Source: Blastobasis lacticolella
Lineage: Eukaryota > Arthropoda > Insecta > Lepidoptera > Blastobasidae
Assembly: GCA_905147135.1 (NCBI GenBank)
Contig: LR990050.1
Coordinates: 20,582,001 to 20,646,000, forward strand
DNA length: 64,000 nt
Direction: 5' to 3'
Under the pieces are notes generated by a model. The model was not told the origin of the DNA and searched no databases. It was given only the letters and a program-made list of their open reading frames with translations. The translations under genes and the position numbers were made by a program. This document shows positions 51,908 to 63,084 of this stretch, piece after piece. Position 1 is the first letter of the stretch. Each line of letters starts with the position of its first letter.

Positions 51908-53008
51908 GAGACAATTCCGCAACCTCCTTCTCCGCCTGAAGCTCCATCTCATCGCGCTCTACGCGGATGAGTTCGGCCTTGGCAGCTGCCAGGCCGATGT
52001 ATTGGCCAGTTGTGGGAGGACGTCCTCTGCCCTTTCCCTTGCGCTTCGCCCGAGCTGAGAGACCACCACCGTCGGAATCGGAATCCGACAGCATCCCCAG
52101 TCTCGACCGAGGCCTTTTTCTCGAATCATGTTCGGCCTCCACCTCCAGGCTTTCATCGCCCGTGAAGGAGGTCATCGAACCCATCGACGAGCCGCAGAGC
52201 CCTGCAAGGTCGTCGGAGTCGTTTGGTGTGTTCATGAGAATATCCATTCGGTGCGCTGAACGCGTAAGACGCCCGGAAACCGGAGGTTCCATCATGCTCA
52301 GCACCACCCGGGGCGACTTAATCGCCTCTGCCTCCTTCCGGATCATTTCAATAATACCCTTAAAGGGTTTGGAGCCCATTCCGGGCCCCGCAACAAGCGA
52401 CGCGGACGCGCCGCCAACACCGCCCGTCCTCGGGCCACAAACATCAACACCGCCCTTCTCGGGCACGGACTTCATCGCACAAGTGCCGACCCCGTATAAG
52501 TTCGGCAGCCCAGTCCCAGAACTATCAGCTCTGAGACTGGGGAGGGATTCCCCAGACGACACCGCCGTACTGGGACCCTCCCGGGGAGTTGTTTTCTTAT
52601 GAGACTCGGCCATAGCTTTCGCCAGTAGGGGCTTAGTACTGCAAGGGGGCCCCACATCCCTACAGGTTTTTACGTTTTGGCTGACGGATGATTGTTTATA
52701 GTGGTTCACCTTCCACGCGGCCACTGGCCCCCGATCCCGGACTCGAGACTACGGGTTCGGCCCTCATCCCAAGTGCCAGTAGGCGACAGGAGAGGACCGG
52801 TCGACCCTCATCTCAAGTGCCAGAAGGCGACGAGAGAGGGTCGGTGTCGAGTTATTAGCCACTTGGCTACCAAGATCCCTTATGGGAAGTTAATAACCAA
52901 GCGCCCAGGGTGCACCGTCCCGGTCATGCTACTCTTCCCCCGGGTCGTAACCCAAAGGGACCAATAGCAAACCGGGCACACGAGGAGGTTACCCGACCGA
53001 GCACCCCA
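51908..53008 (-). mobile_element. 5' part of a type B element (inverted, truncated)
   Basis: On the minus strand it starts GGGGTGCTCGG right after CCTAA repeats, carries the full 5' UTR and codes from ATG 52613 (MAESHKKTTPREGP) to about residue 235, where similarity to the other B copies stops in the middle of the sequence corresponding to AELSQRAK. The remainder of ORF1 and the 3' end are missing. It is joined there to the GC-rich sequence of element 4. Confidence 0.85.
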
Positions 53009-53036
53009 ACCTAACCTAACCTAACCTAACCTAACC
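53009..53036 (-). repeat. Telomeric (CCTAA)n, inverted block
   Basis: Five to six units in inverted orientation relative to the other arrays (+ strand CCTAA). They separate the poly(A) of element 5 from the start of the truncated B copy. Confidence 0.9.
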
Positions 53037-53387
53037 TTTTTTTTTTTTTTTTTTTTTACTTGTGGAAACGCATTTACACGTGCCCGCCCGCCAGGGGAGC
53101 GAGCGGGGTATGCGGGGCTCCCGGTCAGAAGGGCCGAACTACCCGCTAAAACCACAAGGTGCCCTCTATCGCATTGACGGACAGCCACGGGGAGATAACA
53201 AGCTTCCGCGACTGCGACCTGCGGGCGCCCATTATGGGCTCGATCTCGGGGAGTGAGCTTTAGGCCCACTCCCAAAACTGCTAGAAGCATCGACGTGTTG
53301 GGACACTTCAACACGTCGCAACGCCTACTCGGGGCCTCTTACCTGGGCGACAAACAGCCCCTCTGTTTGTCACCCGAGACCCTGTTA

Positions 53388-56156
53388 GGGGGGGAGGTGG
53401 CGCGCATGTTCACGCCGCCTTCGCCCAACTCTCCGACGGCGGATCGGGTCCGAGAGAATGTCATCCTCTCTCGCCCTTTCCGCCGCTTCCTTCTGCGATA
53501 TTGTCACTTCGCAGAAGTCGACTACGACTTGCCATGCCCGCTCGCTATCGACCATACATTTTACCACAGCCGACAGCGAGAGGTCAGCCCCCACTGCCGC
53601 GATCAGATGAGCTCGCGGTTCGGCCCAAGCCGGACATTCCGCCAGGGTATGCTGCGCTGTATCATCAGCGCAGCCACACGCGTGACACTCTGGTGTCATC
53701 TCTCGCCTTGCCACCCCGTGCAAATACTTGCCGAAGCAGCCGTGCTCTGACAACATCTGCACAAGGTGAAAAGTGAGCTGTCCTTTTCGCTTCTCAGCCC
53801 ATGGCCGTAATACCGGCCGAATGGCGTCGATAGTGCGATGCCCGGCGGATGGTTCTATGAGCCTTTCTTCCCACTCTGAGAAGAGGTTGTCCCGGAGGCG
53901 GTCCCGCACGGCTCCAATTTCACGTGGGGCCCAAAGCTCGCCATTCTGCGATGACTGCAAGTTAATACGCACTCCGCTTACCATAATACCAGCACCCCGT
54001 GGCGGTGCATTTCGAGGTCCGTGAAAACACACGGCCTCAGATTTATGAAGCGCGACTTCCAGGCCCAATAGTCTCACGCGGCGCACGACTTGCGCAACGC
54101 CAGCAGTAGCAATGTGCATGGCCTCCTGGTGGGTCCTTCCGCGAGCTGTAACCAAGGTGTCGTCTGCGTAGCAGAATACGTCGACGCCCCTCAGATTGTC
54201 TCCGCGGAGGACCCAATCATATCCGATATTCCATAATAGCGGCCCCATCACCGACCCTTGTGGGACCCCGCAGGCCATTTCCCTAGCCTTCCACCCGTTT
54301 TGAGTAGGAAACTCCACAGTCCTCTCTGCGAGGTAGTCGTCTACCAGCTGACGCAGGTAGAGGGGCACACCGTGATAGCGTAGTGCCTCCCTTATGCTAC
54401 TCCAGGGTAAGCTGTTGAAGGCGTTGGCGATATCAAGTGACACCGCCAAGACAACCTCGCCCCGGGCTACAGCTTCTTGCGCCAACGTTTTTACACTTAA
54501 AATTGCGTCGATCGTGGATCTGCCTCTGCGAAAGCCAAACTGATGTTCAGAGAGGTCCGGACCCGTCGTCTCGAGGTATTTTATGATACGGCTGGCAACG
54601 ACACGTTCGAAGAGCTTGGCGTCCTCATCGAGCATCACTAACGGGCGGTACCCTGAAGGCGAGTCTGCAGGGCGTCCCTCCTTCCGCAGAAGCACCAGTC
54701 GACCCTTCTTCCACGCTGCTGGGATTTTCCCCTGTTCGAGGCACGCACTAAAAAGACGCCGTAGTCGCGGCTCCAGGACGTCAAGGGCCCGAGCTAGCAC
54801 CTTTCCCGGAATTCCGTCGGGTCCAGGGGCAGTATTTTTAGCTCTGAGCCTCATGATGGCGGCTTCTAACTCCCCCGCAGTCACCTCCGAAGCAGCCTCT
54901 CCGTTGCGCACCGTGGCCGAAGCCACCATACCTGGAGGAGTATGCTGACCTCTTTAAGGGAATAAGGCCACGACGATGTCGTCCACGAGCGGAGGCTCGA
55001 GTGTTTCAGTGAGCGGAGGAGCCCAAGGACGTATCTTAGCTCGAGCCGCTTTATAAGGCCTTCCCCAGGGATCTCTATTTAACGTCTCTAACATTTCTTC
55101 CATTTTAAGAGACTTGGCTTCGCTAATAGCTACCCTTAATGCCATTCGGGCCTCGTTATATGCTGCATACAGGTTGACTTCATCGTTGCCGTCCCGTTGC
55201 CGTCTTCGGCGATATCGGGTGTATAGGCGTCTGGCCACAATGCACGCATCGCGCAGCAGAGCGATTTCGTGCGACCACCAATACACCCAACGCCTGGGAG
55301 GGCAGGGCCTGGCCCGAGGCATTGCCGCATCGCAAATATGCGTCATGGCGTTACGAAACCAATCCCTTTCGGCATCCAGTGCCACAGGTTCATCTGGTAT
55401 TGGCACCCACGCTTGCACGTTGGCCGCAGCCTCTAAAAAATCGTGATCTAACCGGCTCAAAACCCAGCGCGGGCCCTCTTGGACTGAGGACTGAGCTGGA
55501 ACAGTTCTACTTCTTGTAGGGAGAACACAGAGATCGAACCGAATGTAACGGTGATCTGAGAGCGTCTCAACGTCCTCCACTACGTTCCAACACTGAACAC
55601 GGCATGCTAAGGCAGGGCTTGCAAACGTTACGTCTACAATGGACCCACCCTGCTGTCGTACACACGTGTCTACATGACCCTGGTTTAGTATTATGAGCCC
55701 TGTTGCCGTTACCCATTCCTCGAGGACTGAACCACGCGCATCGGTCATTGGAGACCCCCACGCTGTGGACTTTCCGTTGAGATCGCCAGCGATCAGAACA
55801 GGAATTGGAAGATTCTGTACGACAATCCGCCCGACTTCGTCTAAGAAGGCCTCGAACTCGACAAGAGGTCTGTTGGGGGAAAAATATACCCCTATGACCA
55901 CGACTCTATCCAGTGTGACTGCTAAAAATCCGTGACCCCTCTTCACCCTAGAGAAAGGGGGAGAGCCAACAGCAAGGTTGGTGGTGATCGCTACCAAACC
56001 ATCATGGTCGCCTGCCCAGTCCTCTCTATCGGGAACGACATAGGGTTCTACGACCACGGCAACTTTAATTGACCATTCCGCCAGGTGCTGGTAAAGTAAA
56101 TCCTGCGCCCTGGCGCAATGGTTTAAATTCCCCTGAAGAAATGGTTGGGAAGCCAT
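53388..56156 (-). pseudogene. ORF2 (endonuclease/reverse transcriptase) of type A element 5
   Basis: Starts MASQPFLQGNLNHCARAQDL, an APE endonuclease N-terminus (Q-x-N-L-N), with IAGDLNGKSTAWGSPMTDA and SDHRYIRFD. A single TAA at 54956-54954 replaces the CAA of element 2. After it the same frame continues through the reverse transcriptase: GYRPLVMLDEDAKLFE, AVSLDIANAFNSLPWSSI (catalytic Asp), CGVPQGSVMGPLLWNIGYD and FCYADDTLV. About 385 nt (the thumb region) are deleted in frame at about 53950. The C-terminal knuckle CHACGCADDTAQHTLAECPA and the tail are intact. In this family the endonuclease nicks the telomeric repeat and the nicked strand primes reverse transcription of the element RNA. 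Confidence 0.9.
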
Positions 56157-58323
56157 TTATTTAGTTGACTCCATTTCTAACGCCTCTGTATCCCCGGGAA
56201 CAGTACTAACGGTACCCGTGGATACGGCAGACAGCGGCTGAGCCCTATTCACTCTTGCCGCAGGCTTACCCTTCGCTGATTTGGCGGAAGGAGCGGTGCA
56301 GAGGCCGCTGCCCAACCGATGTTCGGCCGGCTTTTTAGCAGCTGCGCATATAGCACAGTGCGGTGCAGCAGTGCACTGCGCAGCTTTGTGCCCAGGTTGA
56401 CAGCAGCGGTAACACAGGTCGCTGCGGTCAGTCTGTTCACCGCAGTGCGCTCTCACGTGTCCGGTTTTAAGGCATCGGTAGCAGCGTTGGGGTTTATTGT
56501 CGAGGAGCTTTACCGCCGCTGCTGTCCATCCAACCAACAGTCTGCCGTTACCAATAATTTTCTTCCCGGCAGCAACCGGGCACCGCAGCCACATCGTTCC
56601 AAGACGATTTGAGTCGCGACGGATATCACCTGCCTTCAGGGCCTCCAATTGGCAGCCCCCCACTTTTGTGACGGCTTCCAAAACCTCGCCCTCATCTACC
56701 GAATCATCGAGACCTGTAATGCGTAACTCTACACACTTTGTAGGTCTCGATATGCGGACAATTCGTTGATCCAACGCGGCGGCGAGCTTAATGGCTAGCC
56801 TGTCCGCCTTTGCCTCCCCGTCGGGATTAGGCACTTCAAGCAGGGCTGCTCCAGTCGACGCCCTCTTTATACGCAGGCCCGTTATTTCAAGTTCAGCCAG
56901 GTCTATTTTAGACCTGGCTTCTTTAATAACGGCTGCGTATGTGGTCGGCGGATCACTCGCCACAGCGTCAGGCTGCAAGGTCAGCAGCACAGCGGCCGTG
57001 CGGGGAGGACGCAGTTTACGCTGAGCTGCCTTTTGCAGTGCAGAAGTTGCAATCGGAGCTAAGCTAGTGTTTGCCTTGCCCCTACCTCTCTTCACTACTG
57101 TGACCCAAGATTGAGCCTGAAGGGCTGGTTGAGTATTATGTTGTGGGGCGATCGCTACCTGCCCTAAGCTCGAGCTTATTTGCTTTTCCCGTTTGCGGGC
57201 TTTCTTCTTGCGGGTTTTTGGCGCGAGGCTTGACCCTGGTGCCGTCGCAGCGGCCGCTGGCGCTGCACTCGGTTCCAACGGGGCTGGTGTGGGACGAGAT
57301 GGGGGTCGGCGCACTTGTTTGTCCATTGCCCTAGCTCTGTCCGCCGCCAGAGGGGGTCGAAGGCGCGTCTCTGGGAGGAGGCGATCCTCTATGGAGTCGA
57401 GGCGAGCATTGACCATGGTTCCGACCTGTTCCATAATACAGCGCCTCAACTCTTCCTCCTTCTCAAAGGAACTCTGAGAAGACGCCGGGAGGGCCTCGCG
57501 ACGCGCAGCACGTTCCCGCTGCAGGTCCGTCTTGAGTTCATCCAGCTCCTTTCTGAGCTGGACGATCTCCTCGTTCTGCTTAGAATTGGCCGCCAGCAGC
57601 AGATCCACCTCCACAGTAGCAGATCGTTTGCTCAAACCTTCAACTGCTACCGCAATCGCAGCCGCAGCATCTTTTAGGGCACGAATGAATGTGCCCTTAA
57701 GGTGGCCGGACCTCGCAGCGACACGGTTGATTACAGCCACGCCATCCAGCACCTGGGTGCGGAGCGCAGAGGCCAGCTCAGCTTCCGACCCAACGACTGC
57801 TGGGTCCTTGAGCCTTGCTGCTACAGCCCTATGCATTTCAGTGGCCATTACGGCCACTTCTTCCTCGGGTTCCATGCTGGGCGTTGCGGAGTAGTCGCGG
57901 CCTTGCTGGGGGTCTTCACTCGACCCAGTTTTGCTCATCAGCAGGCGTCTTCGACCTCGGCGAGCTGACGACGGTTTTGACGCGACACGAGACGTTTTCT
58001 TGGACGCCTGACTGCCAGCCGAGTCTGAGCCTGCGTTAACATCAGGATGCCTGCGTTTCCGCAAGAAGTGTGCCACGTTCTTGACGGAAGCTACAGACAT
58101 GGCACTCGACTGGGAGTCTGTATCCGACAGCGACTGAGTGTTCTTCCCGAGTGTCACAAGAGGCAAACGCCCCAGGACCACTTGTGGCATGACAAATGTT
58201 CCTTCGACAGGCTCAAACGAACCCATCGCAGGCGAACTGCTCGCACCGCCCTTCTCAGGCACATCTTCAACGCCACCCGTTCTCGGGCTACTTTCATGGT
58301 ATGTAAATGGTTCGAAGCTCATT
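56157..58323 (-). CDS. ORF1 (Gag) of type A element 5, 5'-truncated
   Basis: About 720 codons are open from the truncation at 58323 to the stop at 56157-56159. Order: SSPRTGGVEDVPEKGGASSS (repeated GGV motif), a Ser-rich region, a coiled coil (LAANSKQNEEIVQLRKELDE), a Pro-rich segment, a basic patch (KTRKKKARKREK), the Gag core (CVELRITGLDDSVDEGEVLE, TMWLRCPVAAGKKIIGNG) and knuckles CYRCLKTGHVRAHC, CYRCCQPGHKAAQC and CAICAAAKKPAEH. It lacks both lesions that break ORF1 in element 2, so it serves as the best reference. The stop TAA is followed directly and in frame by the ATG of ORF2. The first residues (MLSCAM) are junction sequence, not Gag. Confidence 0.88.
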
Positions 58324-58346
58324 GCACAACTCAACACTCATTGAAC
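58324..58346. other. 23-bp filler at an inverted junction of two telomeric elements
   Basis: Left of it, type A sequence runs on the minus strand (ends ...CGAAGCTCATT). Right of it, type B sequence runs on the + strand (begins ATCAAAGCAC). The 23 bases between match neither family, as is common for end-joined breaks. Confidence 0.75.
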
Positions 58347-60243
58347 ATCAAAGCACTTGAAGGGCACATTTCAGCGTGCACTGAAGGACTCTGTCAAGTC
58401 GGTGAAGGAGGCAGTTTATGCCCTCTATGATCGTGCCATGACCGACGACACGGCAAAGCTCGAGGCGGAAAACATGCGCCTAAAAGCGACGTTAACCAAG
58501 CTTCGTCAGGAATCAGATAACCTCCGAGGCGAGTTGAAGGCGGCGCAGGAGTCTGTGCGGGCTCTGCCAGCCCGGGCTCCCACCCCGCTGCCGCCTCCTC
58601 GGGAGAATTCGGCGGTACCCGTTCCAGATCTTGACGAACTGGTCGGGAAAATAATGCTGGCTGTTGGCAATATGGTCGATGCCAAGCTGGGAGCTCTGGA
58701 GGATAGGCTCCTTCCGGAGAAACGCCTTCGTCCCCCTCTGGCCTTTGACAAGGCCGAGTGTCAAGAGCCGCCTGAGCTGCCCGAACCCCAGCCGGGTCCC
58801 AGTTCTGCCCCACAACCCCACAAGGGGAATAAGGGCAAGGGCAAGAAGACCAGGCCCAAGGTAGTTTCGAGTGCTGCTGCGCAACCGTCGGCTCCGCCTG
58901 CGGTTTCGCTCATGACGTCTGGTCCCGTCACCCCATCCGCTGCACCTGCAGGTGCTTCATGGTCGGACGTGGTCAAACGGGGCCGCAAAAAGGAAAAGAA
59001 GAAGAAGTCCGGCGGAAAGTCAGTGTCTGCGCCTACTGTCCCGCCTTTCAATAAGAGAAAAAGGCCCAGGAAGCCTCGGTTACGAGTTCCTCAAGGCTCG
59101 GCTGTGGTATTAAAACTGCAGCCTGGGGCAACTGAAAGGGACGTAACCTTTGCGAAGAAGATTGCTGAGGCAAGGTTCAAGATCGACCTGGCTGAGATCG
59201 GCATTCCAGAGGGGGTGAGATTCCGCAAGGGTTGGACGGGAGGAGCTATCCTCGAAGTTCATGGCGCAGCAAGCGCCAGCAGAGCTGACGTGCTTGCGCA
59301 GAAGCTGCGTGAAGCCCTTGGCGAAGAGGACTTGCGAATTACGCGACCCACTAAGTGCGCAGACTTGCGGCTTGGTGGGCTCGATGACTCGGTCACGTCC
59401 GCCGATATTGTGGCTGCTGTTGCAACGGCTGGCGAGTGTGAGGCGGATCTCGTCAAAATCGGCGATATCCGCCGCAGCCCTTCGGGTATCAGCGCAGTGT
59501 TTGTGCGTTGCCCGATCGCGGCTGCTAAGAAAGTGGTTAGTGGCGGTAGACTCACCGTTGGCTGGATCTCAGCGCAGGTGAAACTGCTCGAGTCCAGGCC
59601 GTTACGGTGCTACCGGTGCTTGCATGTCGGCCACGCTGTGGCCGACTGCAAATCAGAGGTGGATCGCAGCGATTTGTGTTTTCGCTGTGGTCACGCCGGC
59701 CACAGGGCCACGAGCTGTTCGGCTATGCCGCATTGCGTTGTGTGTGCTGTGGATGGCAAAGCGGCGGAACACAAGGTGGGGGCAAAGGGTTGTATAAATT
59801 CAGCTCCCTCTTCAAAACGTGGCGGAGGCAAGGGCAGGCCACAAGGCAAGCCCAGGCCAAAACCGGGTCGTAATAAACCTGGTATTCCGAGGGACGCGGA
59901 GTAATTCCTGCGTCCCGCCTTGGTGCCTCTGGCGGCGGACGGGCGGGGGCCTGTTCGTCGATGAAAGAGAGGCCCGAGAGGAGGCAGCGTGCTCGTGCCC
60001 GACACGCTGTCTATTTCGTGAGGAAGCTCGCTGACGCGAGTGGTGCTGGCGGGGTACCGGAAGTATACTTCGTTTTCCCGGGACTCCGTCACCTATGCAC
60101 CGAGAGGGTCACCATGGGGTTTTAGCGGGTAGGGGGGCGCCCTCAGCGACCTCGAGTCCCGCATAACCCGCCCGCCTCCCCCGAGGCCGGCGGGTACGCA
60201 TAAACGCGTTTCCCCATGACAAAAAAAAAAAAAAAAAAAAAAA
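58347..60243 (+). mobile_element. Type B Gag-only element 6 (5'-truncated)
   Basis: It begins inside ORF1, reads to the ORF1 stop at 59904, continues through the same 3' UTR and ends in 23 As followed by about nine TTAGG units. It confirms that the type B 3' UTR follows ORF1 directly and that ORF2 is absent. Confidence 0.9.
58357..59904 (+). CDS. ORF1 (Gag) C-terminal two thirds, type B element 6
   Basis: 515 codons are open without a break. They comprise the coiled coil (LEAENMRLKATLTKLRQESD), a Pro-rich linker, a basic block (RGRKKEKKKKSGGK), the Gag core (RFRKGWTGGAILEVHGAASA; CADLRLGGLDDSVTSADIVA), three knuckles (CYRCLHVGHAVADC, CFRCGHAGHRATSC, CVVCAVDGKAAEH...C) and a Lys/Pro-rich tail. 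It lacks the N-terminal about 285 residues because of truncation, and no in-frame ATG marks its beginning. Conservation of an open frame with mostly synonymous-looking changes relative to 60682-63084 suggests selection on the protein in the family. Confidence 0.85.
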   Translation: MKGTFQRALKDSVKSVKEAVYALYDRAMTDDTAKLEAENMRLKATLTKLRQESDNLRGELKAAQESVRALPARAPTPLPPPRENSAVPVPDLDELVGKIMLAVGNMVDAKLGALEDRLLPEKRLRPPLAFDKAECQEPPELPEPQPGPSSAPQPHKGNKGKGKKTRPKVVSSAAAQPSAPPAVSLMTSGPVTPSAAPAGASWSDVVKRGRKKEKKKKSGGKSVSAPTVPPFNKRKRPRKPRLRVPQGSAVVLKLQPGATERDVTFAKKIAEARFKIDLAEIGIPEGVRFRKGWTGGAILEVHGAASASRADVLAQKLREALGEEDLRITRPTKCADLRLGGLDDSVTSADIVAAVATAGECEADLVKIGDIRRSPSGISAVFVRCPIAAAKKVVSGGRLTVGWISAQVKLLESRPLRCYRCLHVGHAVADCKSEVDRSDLCFRCGHAGHRATSCSAMPHCVVCAVDGKAAEHKVGAKGCINSAPSSKRGGGKGRPQGKPRPKPGRNKPGIPRDAE

Positions 60244-60287
60244 GGTTAGGTTAGGTTAGGTTAGGTTAGGTTAGGTTAGGTTAGGTT
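60244..60287 (+). repeat. Telomeric (TTAGG)n, nine units
   Basis: A perfect array between the poly(A) of element 6 and the GGGGTGC start of element 7. Confidence 0.95.
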
Positions 60288-60681
60288 GGGGTGCTGGGTC
60301 GAGTAACCTCCTCGTGTGCCCGGTTTGCTATTGGTCCCTTTGGGTTACGACCCGGGGGAAGAGTAGCATGACTGGGACGGTGCACCCTGGGCGCTTGGTT
60401 ATTAACTTCCCATAAGGGATCTTGGTAGTCAAGTGGCTAATAACTCGACGCCGACCCTCTCTCGTCGCCTTCTGGCACTTGAGATGAGGGTCGACCGGTC
60501 CTCTCCTGTCGCCTTCTGGCACTTGGGATGAGGGCCGAACCCGTAGTCCCGAGTCCGGGATCGGGGGCCAGTGGCCGCGTGGAAGGTGAACCACTATAAA
60601 CAATCATCCGTCAGCAAAGACGTAAAAACCTGTAGGGATGTGGGGTCCCCTTGCAGTACTAAGCCCCTACCGGCGAAAGCT

Positions 60682-63084
60682 ATGGCCGAGTCACATAAGA
60701 AAACTACTCCCCGGGAGGGTCCCAGTACGGCGGTGTCGTCTGGGGAATCCCTCCCCAGTCTCAGAGCTGATAGTTCTGGGACTGGGCTGCCGAACTTATA
60801 CGGGGTCGGCACTTGTGCGATGAAGTCCGTGCCCGAGAAGGGCGGTGTTGATGTCTGTGGCCCGAAAACGGGCGGTGTTGGCGGCGCGTCCGCGTCGCTT
60901 GTTGCGGGGCCCGGAATGGGCTCCAAACCCTCTAAGGGTATTATTGAAATGATTCGGAAGGAGGCAGAGGCGATTAAGTCGCCCCGGGTGGTGCTGAGCA
61001 TGATGGAACCTCCGGTTTCCGGGCGTCTCACGCGTTCAGCGCGCCGAACGGATAGTCTCATGAACACACCAAACGACTCCGACGACCTTGCAGGGCTCTG
61101 CGGCTCGTCGATGGGTTCGATGACCTCCTTCACGGGCGATGAAAGCCTGGAGATGGAGGCCGAACAAGATTCGAGGAAACGGCCTCGGTCGAGACTGGGG
61201 ACGCTGTCGGATTCCGATTCCGACGGTAGTGGTCTCTCAGCTCGGCCGAAGCGCAAGGGAAAGGGCAGAGGACGTCCTCCCACAACTGGCCAATACATCG
61301 GCCTAGCAGCTGCCAAGGCTGAACTCATCCGCGTAGAGCGCGATGAGATGGAGCTTCAGGCGGAGAAGGAGGTTGCAGAATTGTCTCAGCGAGCAAAGAG
61401 CACCAGACAAAACGTCCAGGCGAATAGGCCGCAAGCATTAATTGGGCAGAGTGAGCGCCCGTCTATGACTGGCCTCACTAAACAGGCAGATGATGCTTTG
61501 AAGGTGGTGGAGTTGGTTGCCACGAAATCGAAGCATCTAAAGGGCACCTTCCAGCGTGCTCTAAAGGACTCTGTGAAGTCAGTGAAGGAGGCAGTTTATG
61601 CCCTCTATGATCGTGCCATGACCGACGACACGGCGAAGCTTGAGGCGGAAAACATGCGCCTAAAAGCGACATTGACCAAGCTTCGTCAGGAAACGGATAA
61701 CCTCCGAGGCGAGTTGAAGGCGGCGCAGGAGTCTGTGCGGGCTTTGCCTGCCCGGGCTCCCACCCCGCTGCCACCTCCTCGGGAGAATGTGGCGGTGCCC
61801 GTTCCAGATATTGACGAACTGGTCGGGAAAATAATGCTGGCTGTCGGCAATATGGTCGACGCCAAGCTGGGGGCTCTGGAGGACAGACTCCTCCCGGAGA
61901 AACGCCTCCGTCCCCCTCTGGCCTTTGACACGGCCGAGCGGCAAGAGCCACTTGATCTGCCTGAACCCCAGCCGGGTCCTAGTTCTGCCTCTCTACCCCA
62001 CAAGGGGAAGAAGGGCAAGGGCAAGAAAACCAGGCCCAAGGTAGTTCTGAGTGCTGTTGCGCAACCGTCGGCTTCACCTGCGGTTTCGCTAATGACGCAA
62101 GATTCCGTCGCCCCATCCGCTGCGCCACCAAGTGCTTCATGGTCGGACGTGGTCAAACGGGGCCGCAAAAAGGAAAAGAAGAAGAAGTCTAGCGGGCAGC
62201 TGGCGTCTGCGCCTACTGTACCGCATGTGAAGAAGAGAAAGAGGCCCAGGAAGCCTCGGTTGCGTGTTCCTCAATGCTCAGCTGTGGTGCTAAAACTGCA
62301 GCCCGGGGCAACTGAAAGGGACGTAACCTTTGCGAAGAAGATTGCTGAGGCCAGGTCCAAGATCGACCTGACTGAGATCGGCATTCCAGAGGGGGTGAGA
62401 TTCCGCAAGGGCTGGACGGGAGGAGCTGTCCTTGAAGTCCATGGCGCAGCAAGCGCCAGCAGAGCTGACGCGCTTGCGCAGAAACTGCGTGAAGCCCTTG
62501 GCGAAGAGGATTTGCGAATCACGCGACCCACTAAGTGCGCAGACTTGCGGCTTGGTGGCCTCGATGACTCGGTCACGTCTGCCGATATTGTGGCCGCGGT
62601 CGCAATTGCTGGCGAGTGTGAGGTGGACCTCGTCAAAATCGGCGATATCCGCCGCAGCCCTTCGGGTATCAGCGCAGTGTTTGTGCGTTGCCCGATCGCG
62701 GCTGCTAAGAAAGTGGTTAGTGGCGGTAGACTCACCGTTGGCTGGATCTCGGCGCAGGTGAAACTGCTCGAGTCCAGGCCGTTACGGTGCTACCGCTGCT
62801 TGCATGTCGGCCACGCTGTGGCCGATTGCAAATCAGAGGTGGATCGCAGCGATTTGTGTTTTCGCTGTGGTCAAGCCGGCCACAGGGCCACAAGCTGTTC
62901 GGCTATGCCGCATTGCGTTGTGTGTGCTGTGGATGGCAAATCGGCGGAACACAAGGTGGGGGCAAAGGGTTGTATAACCTCAGCTCCCTCTTCAAAACGT
63001 GGCGGAGGCAAAGGCAGGCCACAAGGCAAGCCCAGGCCAAAGCCGGGTCGTAAAAAACCTGGTATTCCGAGGGACGCGGAGTAA
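60682..63084 (+). CDS. Intact ORF1 (Gag) of Gag-only telomeric element
   Basis: 800 residues from ATG 60682 (MAESHKKTTPREGPSTAVSS); an upstream in-frame extension to 60571 has no ATG, and all B copies keep this ATG. Order: the duplicated P-E-K-G-G-V / P-K-T-G-G-V motif (about 50-70), Ser/Asp-rich acidic DSDSDGSGLSARPKRKGKGR, a helical part with AAKAELIRVERDEMELQAEK, a coiled coil at about 315-365 (LEAENMRLKATLTKLRQETD), a Pro-rich linker, basic RGRKKEKKKK (candidate nuclear signal), the Gag core and three knuckles (CYRCLHVGHAVADC, CFRCGQAGHRATSC and a variant CVVC...H...C), and a KPRPKPGRKKP tail. It probably forms RNP particles with element RNA. It cannot reverse-transcribe, so an enzyme must come from elsewhere. 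Confidence 0.92.
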   Translation: MAESHKKTTPREGPSTAVSSGESLPSLRADSSGTGLPNLYGVGTCAMKSVPEKGGVDVCGPKTGGVGGASASLVAGPGMGSKPSKGIIEMIRKEAEAIKSPRVVLSMMEPPVSGRLTRSARRTDSLMNTPNDSDDLAGLCGSSMGSMTSFTGDESLEMEAEQDSRKRPRSRLGTLSDSDSDGSGLSARPKRKGKGRGRPPTTGQYIGLAAAKAELIRVERDEMELQAEKEVAELSQRAKSTRQNVQANRPQALIGQSERPSMTGLTKQADDALKVVELVATKSKHLKGTFQRALKDSVKSVKEAVYALYDRAMTDDTAKLEAENMRLKATLTKLRQETDNLRGELKAAQESVRALPARAPTPLPPPRENVAVPVPDIDELVGKIMLAVGNMVDAKLGALEDRLLPEKRLRPPLAFDTAERQEPLDLPEPQPGPSSASLPHKGKKGKGKKTRPKVVLSAVAQPSASPAVSLMTQDSVAPSAAPPSASWSDVVKRGRKKEKKKKSSGQLASAPTVPHVKKRKRPRKPRLRVPQCSAVVLKLQPGATERDVTFAKKIAEARSKIDLTEIGIPEGVRFRKGWTGGAVLEVHGAASASRADALAQKLREALGEEDLRITRPTKCADLRLGGLDDSVTSADIVAAVAIAGECEVDLVKIGDIRRSPSGISAVFVRCPIAAAKKVVSGGRLTVGWISAQVKLLESRPLRCYRCLHVGHAVADCKSEVDRSDLCFRCGQAGHRATSCSAMPHCVVCAVDGKSAEHKVGAKGCITSAPSSKRGGGKGRPQGKPRPKPGRKKPGIPRDAE

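Larger units (their letters stand above)
53037..58323 (-). mobile_element. SART-like telomeric element 5 (type A, inverted)
   Basis: The most complete type A copy, on the minus strand: ORF1 (58323-56157, its first about 90 codons missing), ORF2 (56156-53388), a 3' UTR, poly(A) (53057-53037) and telomeric repeats. ORF1 is otherwise open. ORF2 has one nonsense codon and an in-frame deletion. The upstream end is cut at 58323 by a junction with an oppositely oriented type B copy. Confidence 0.9.
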
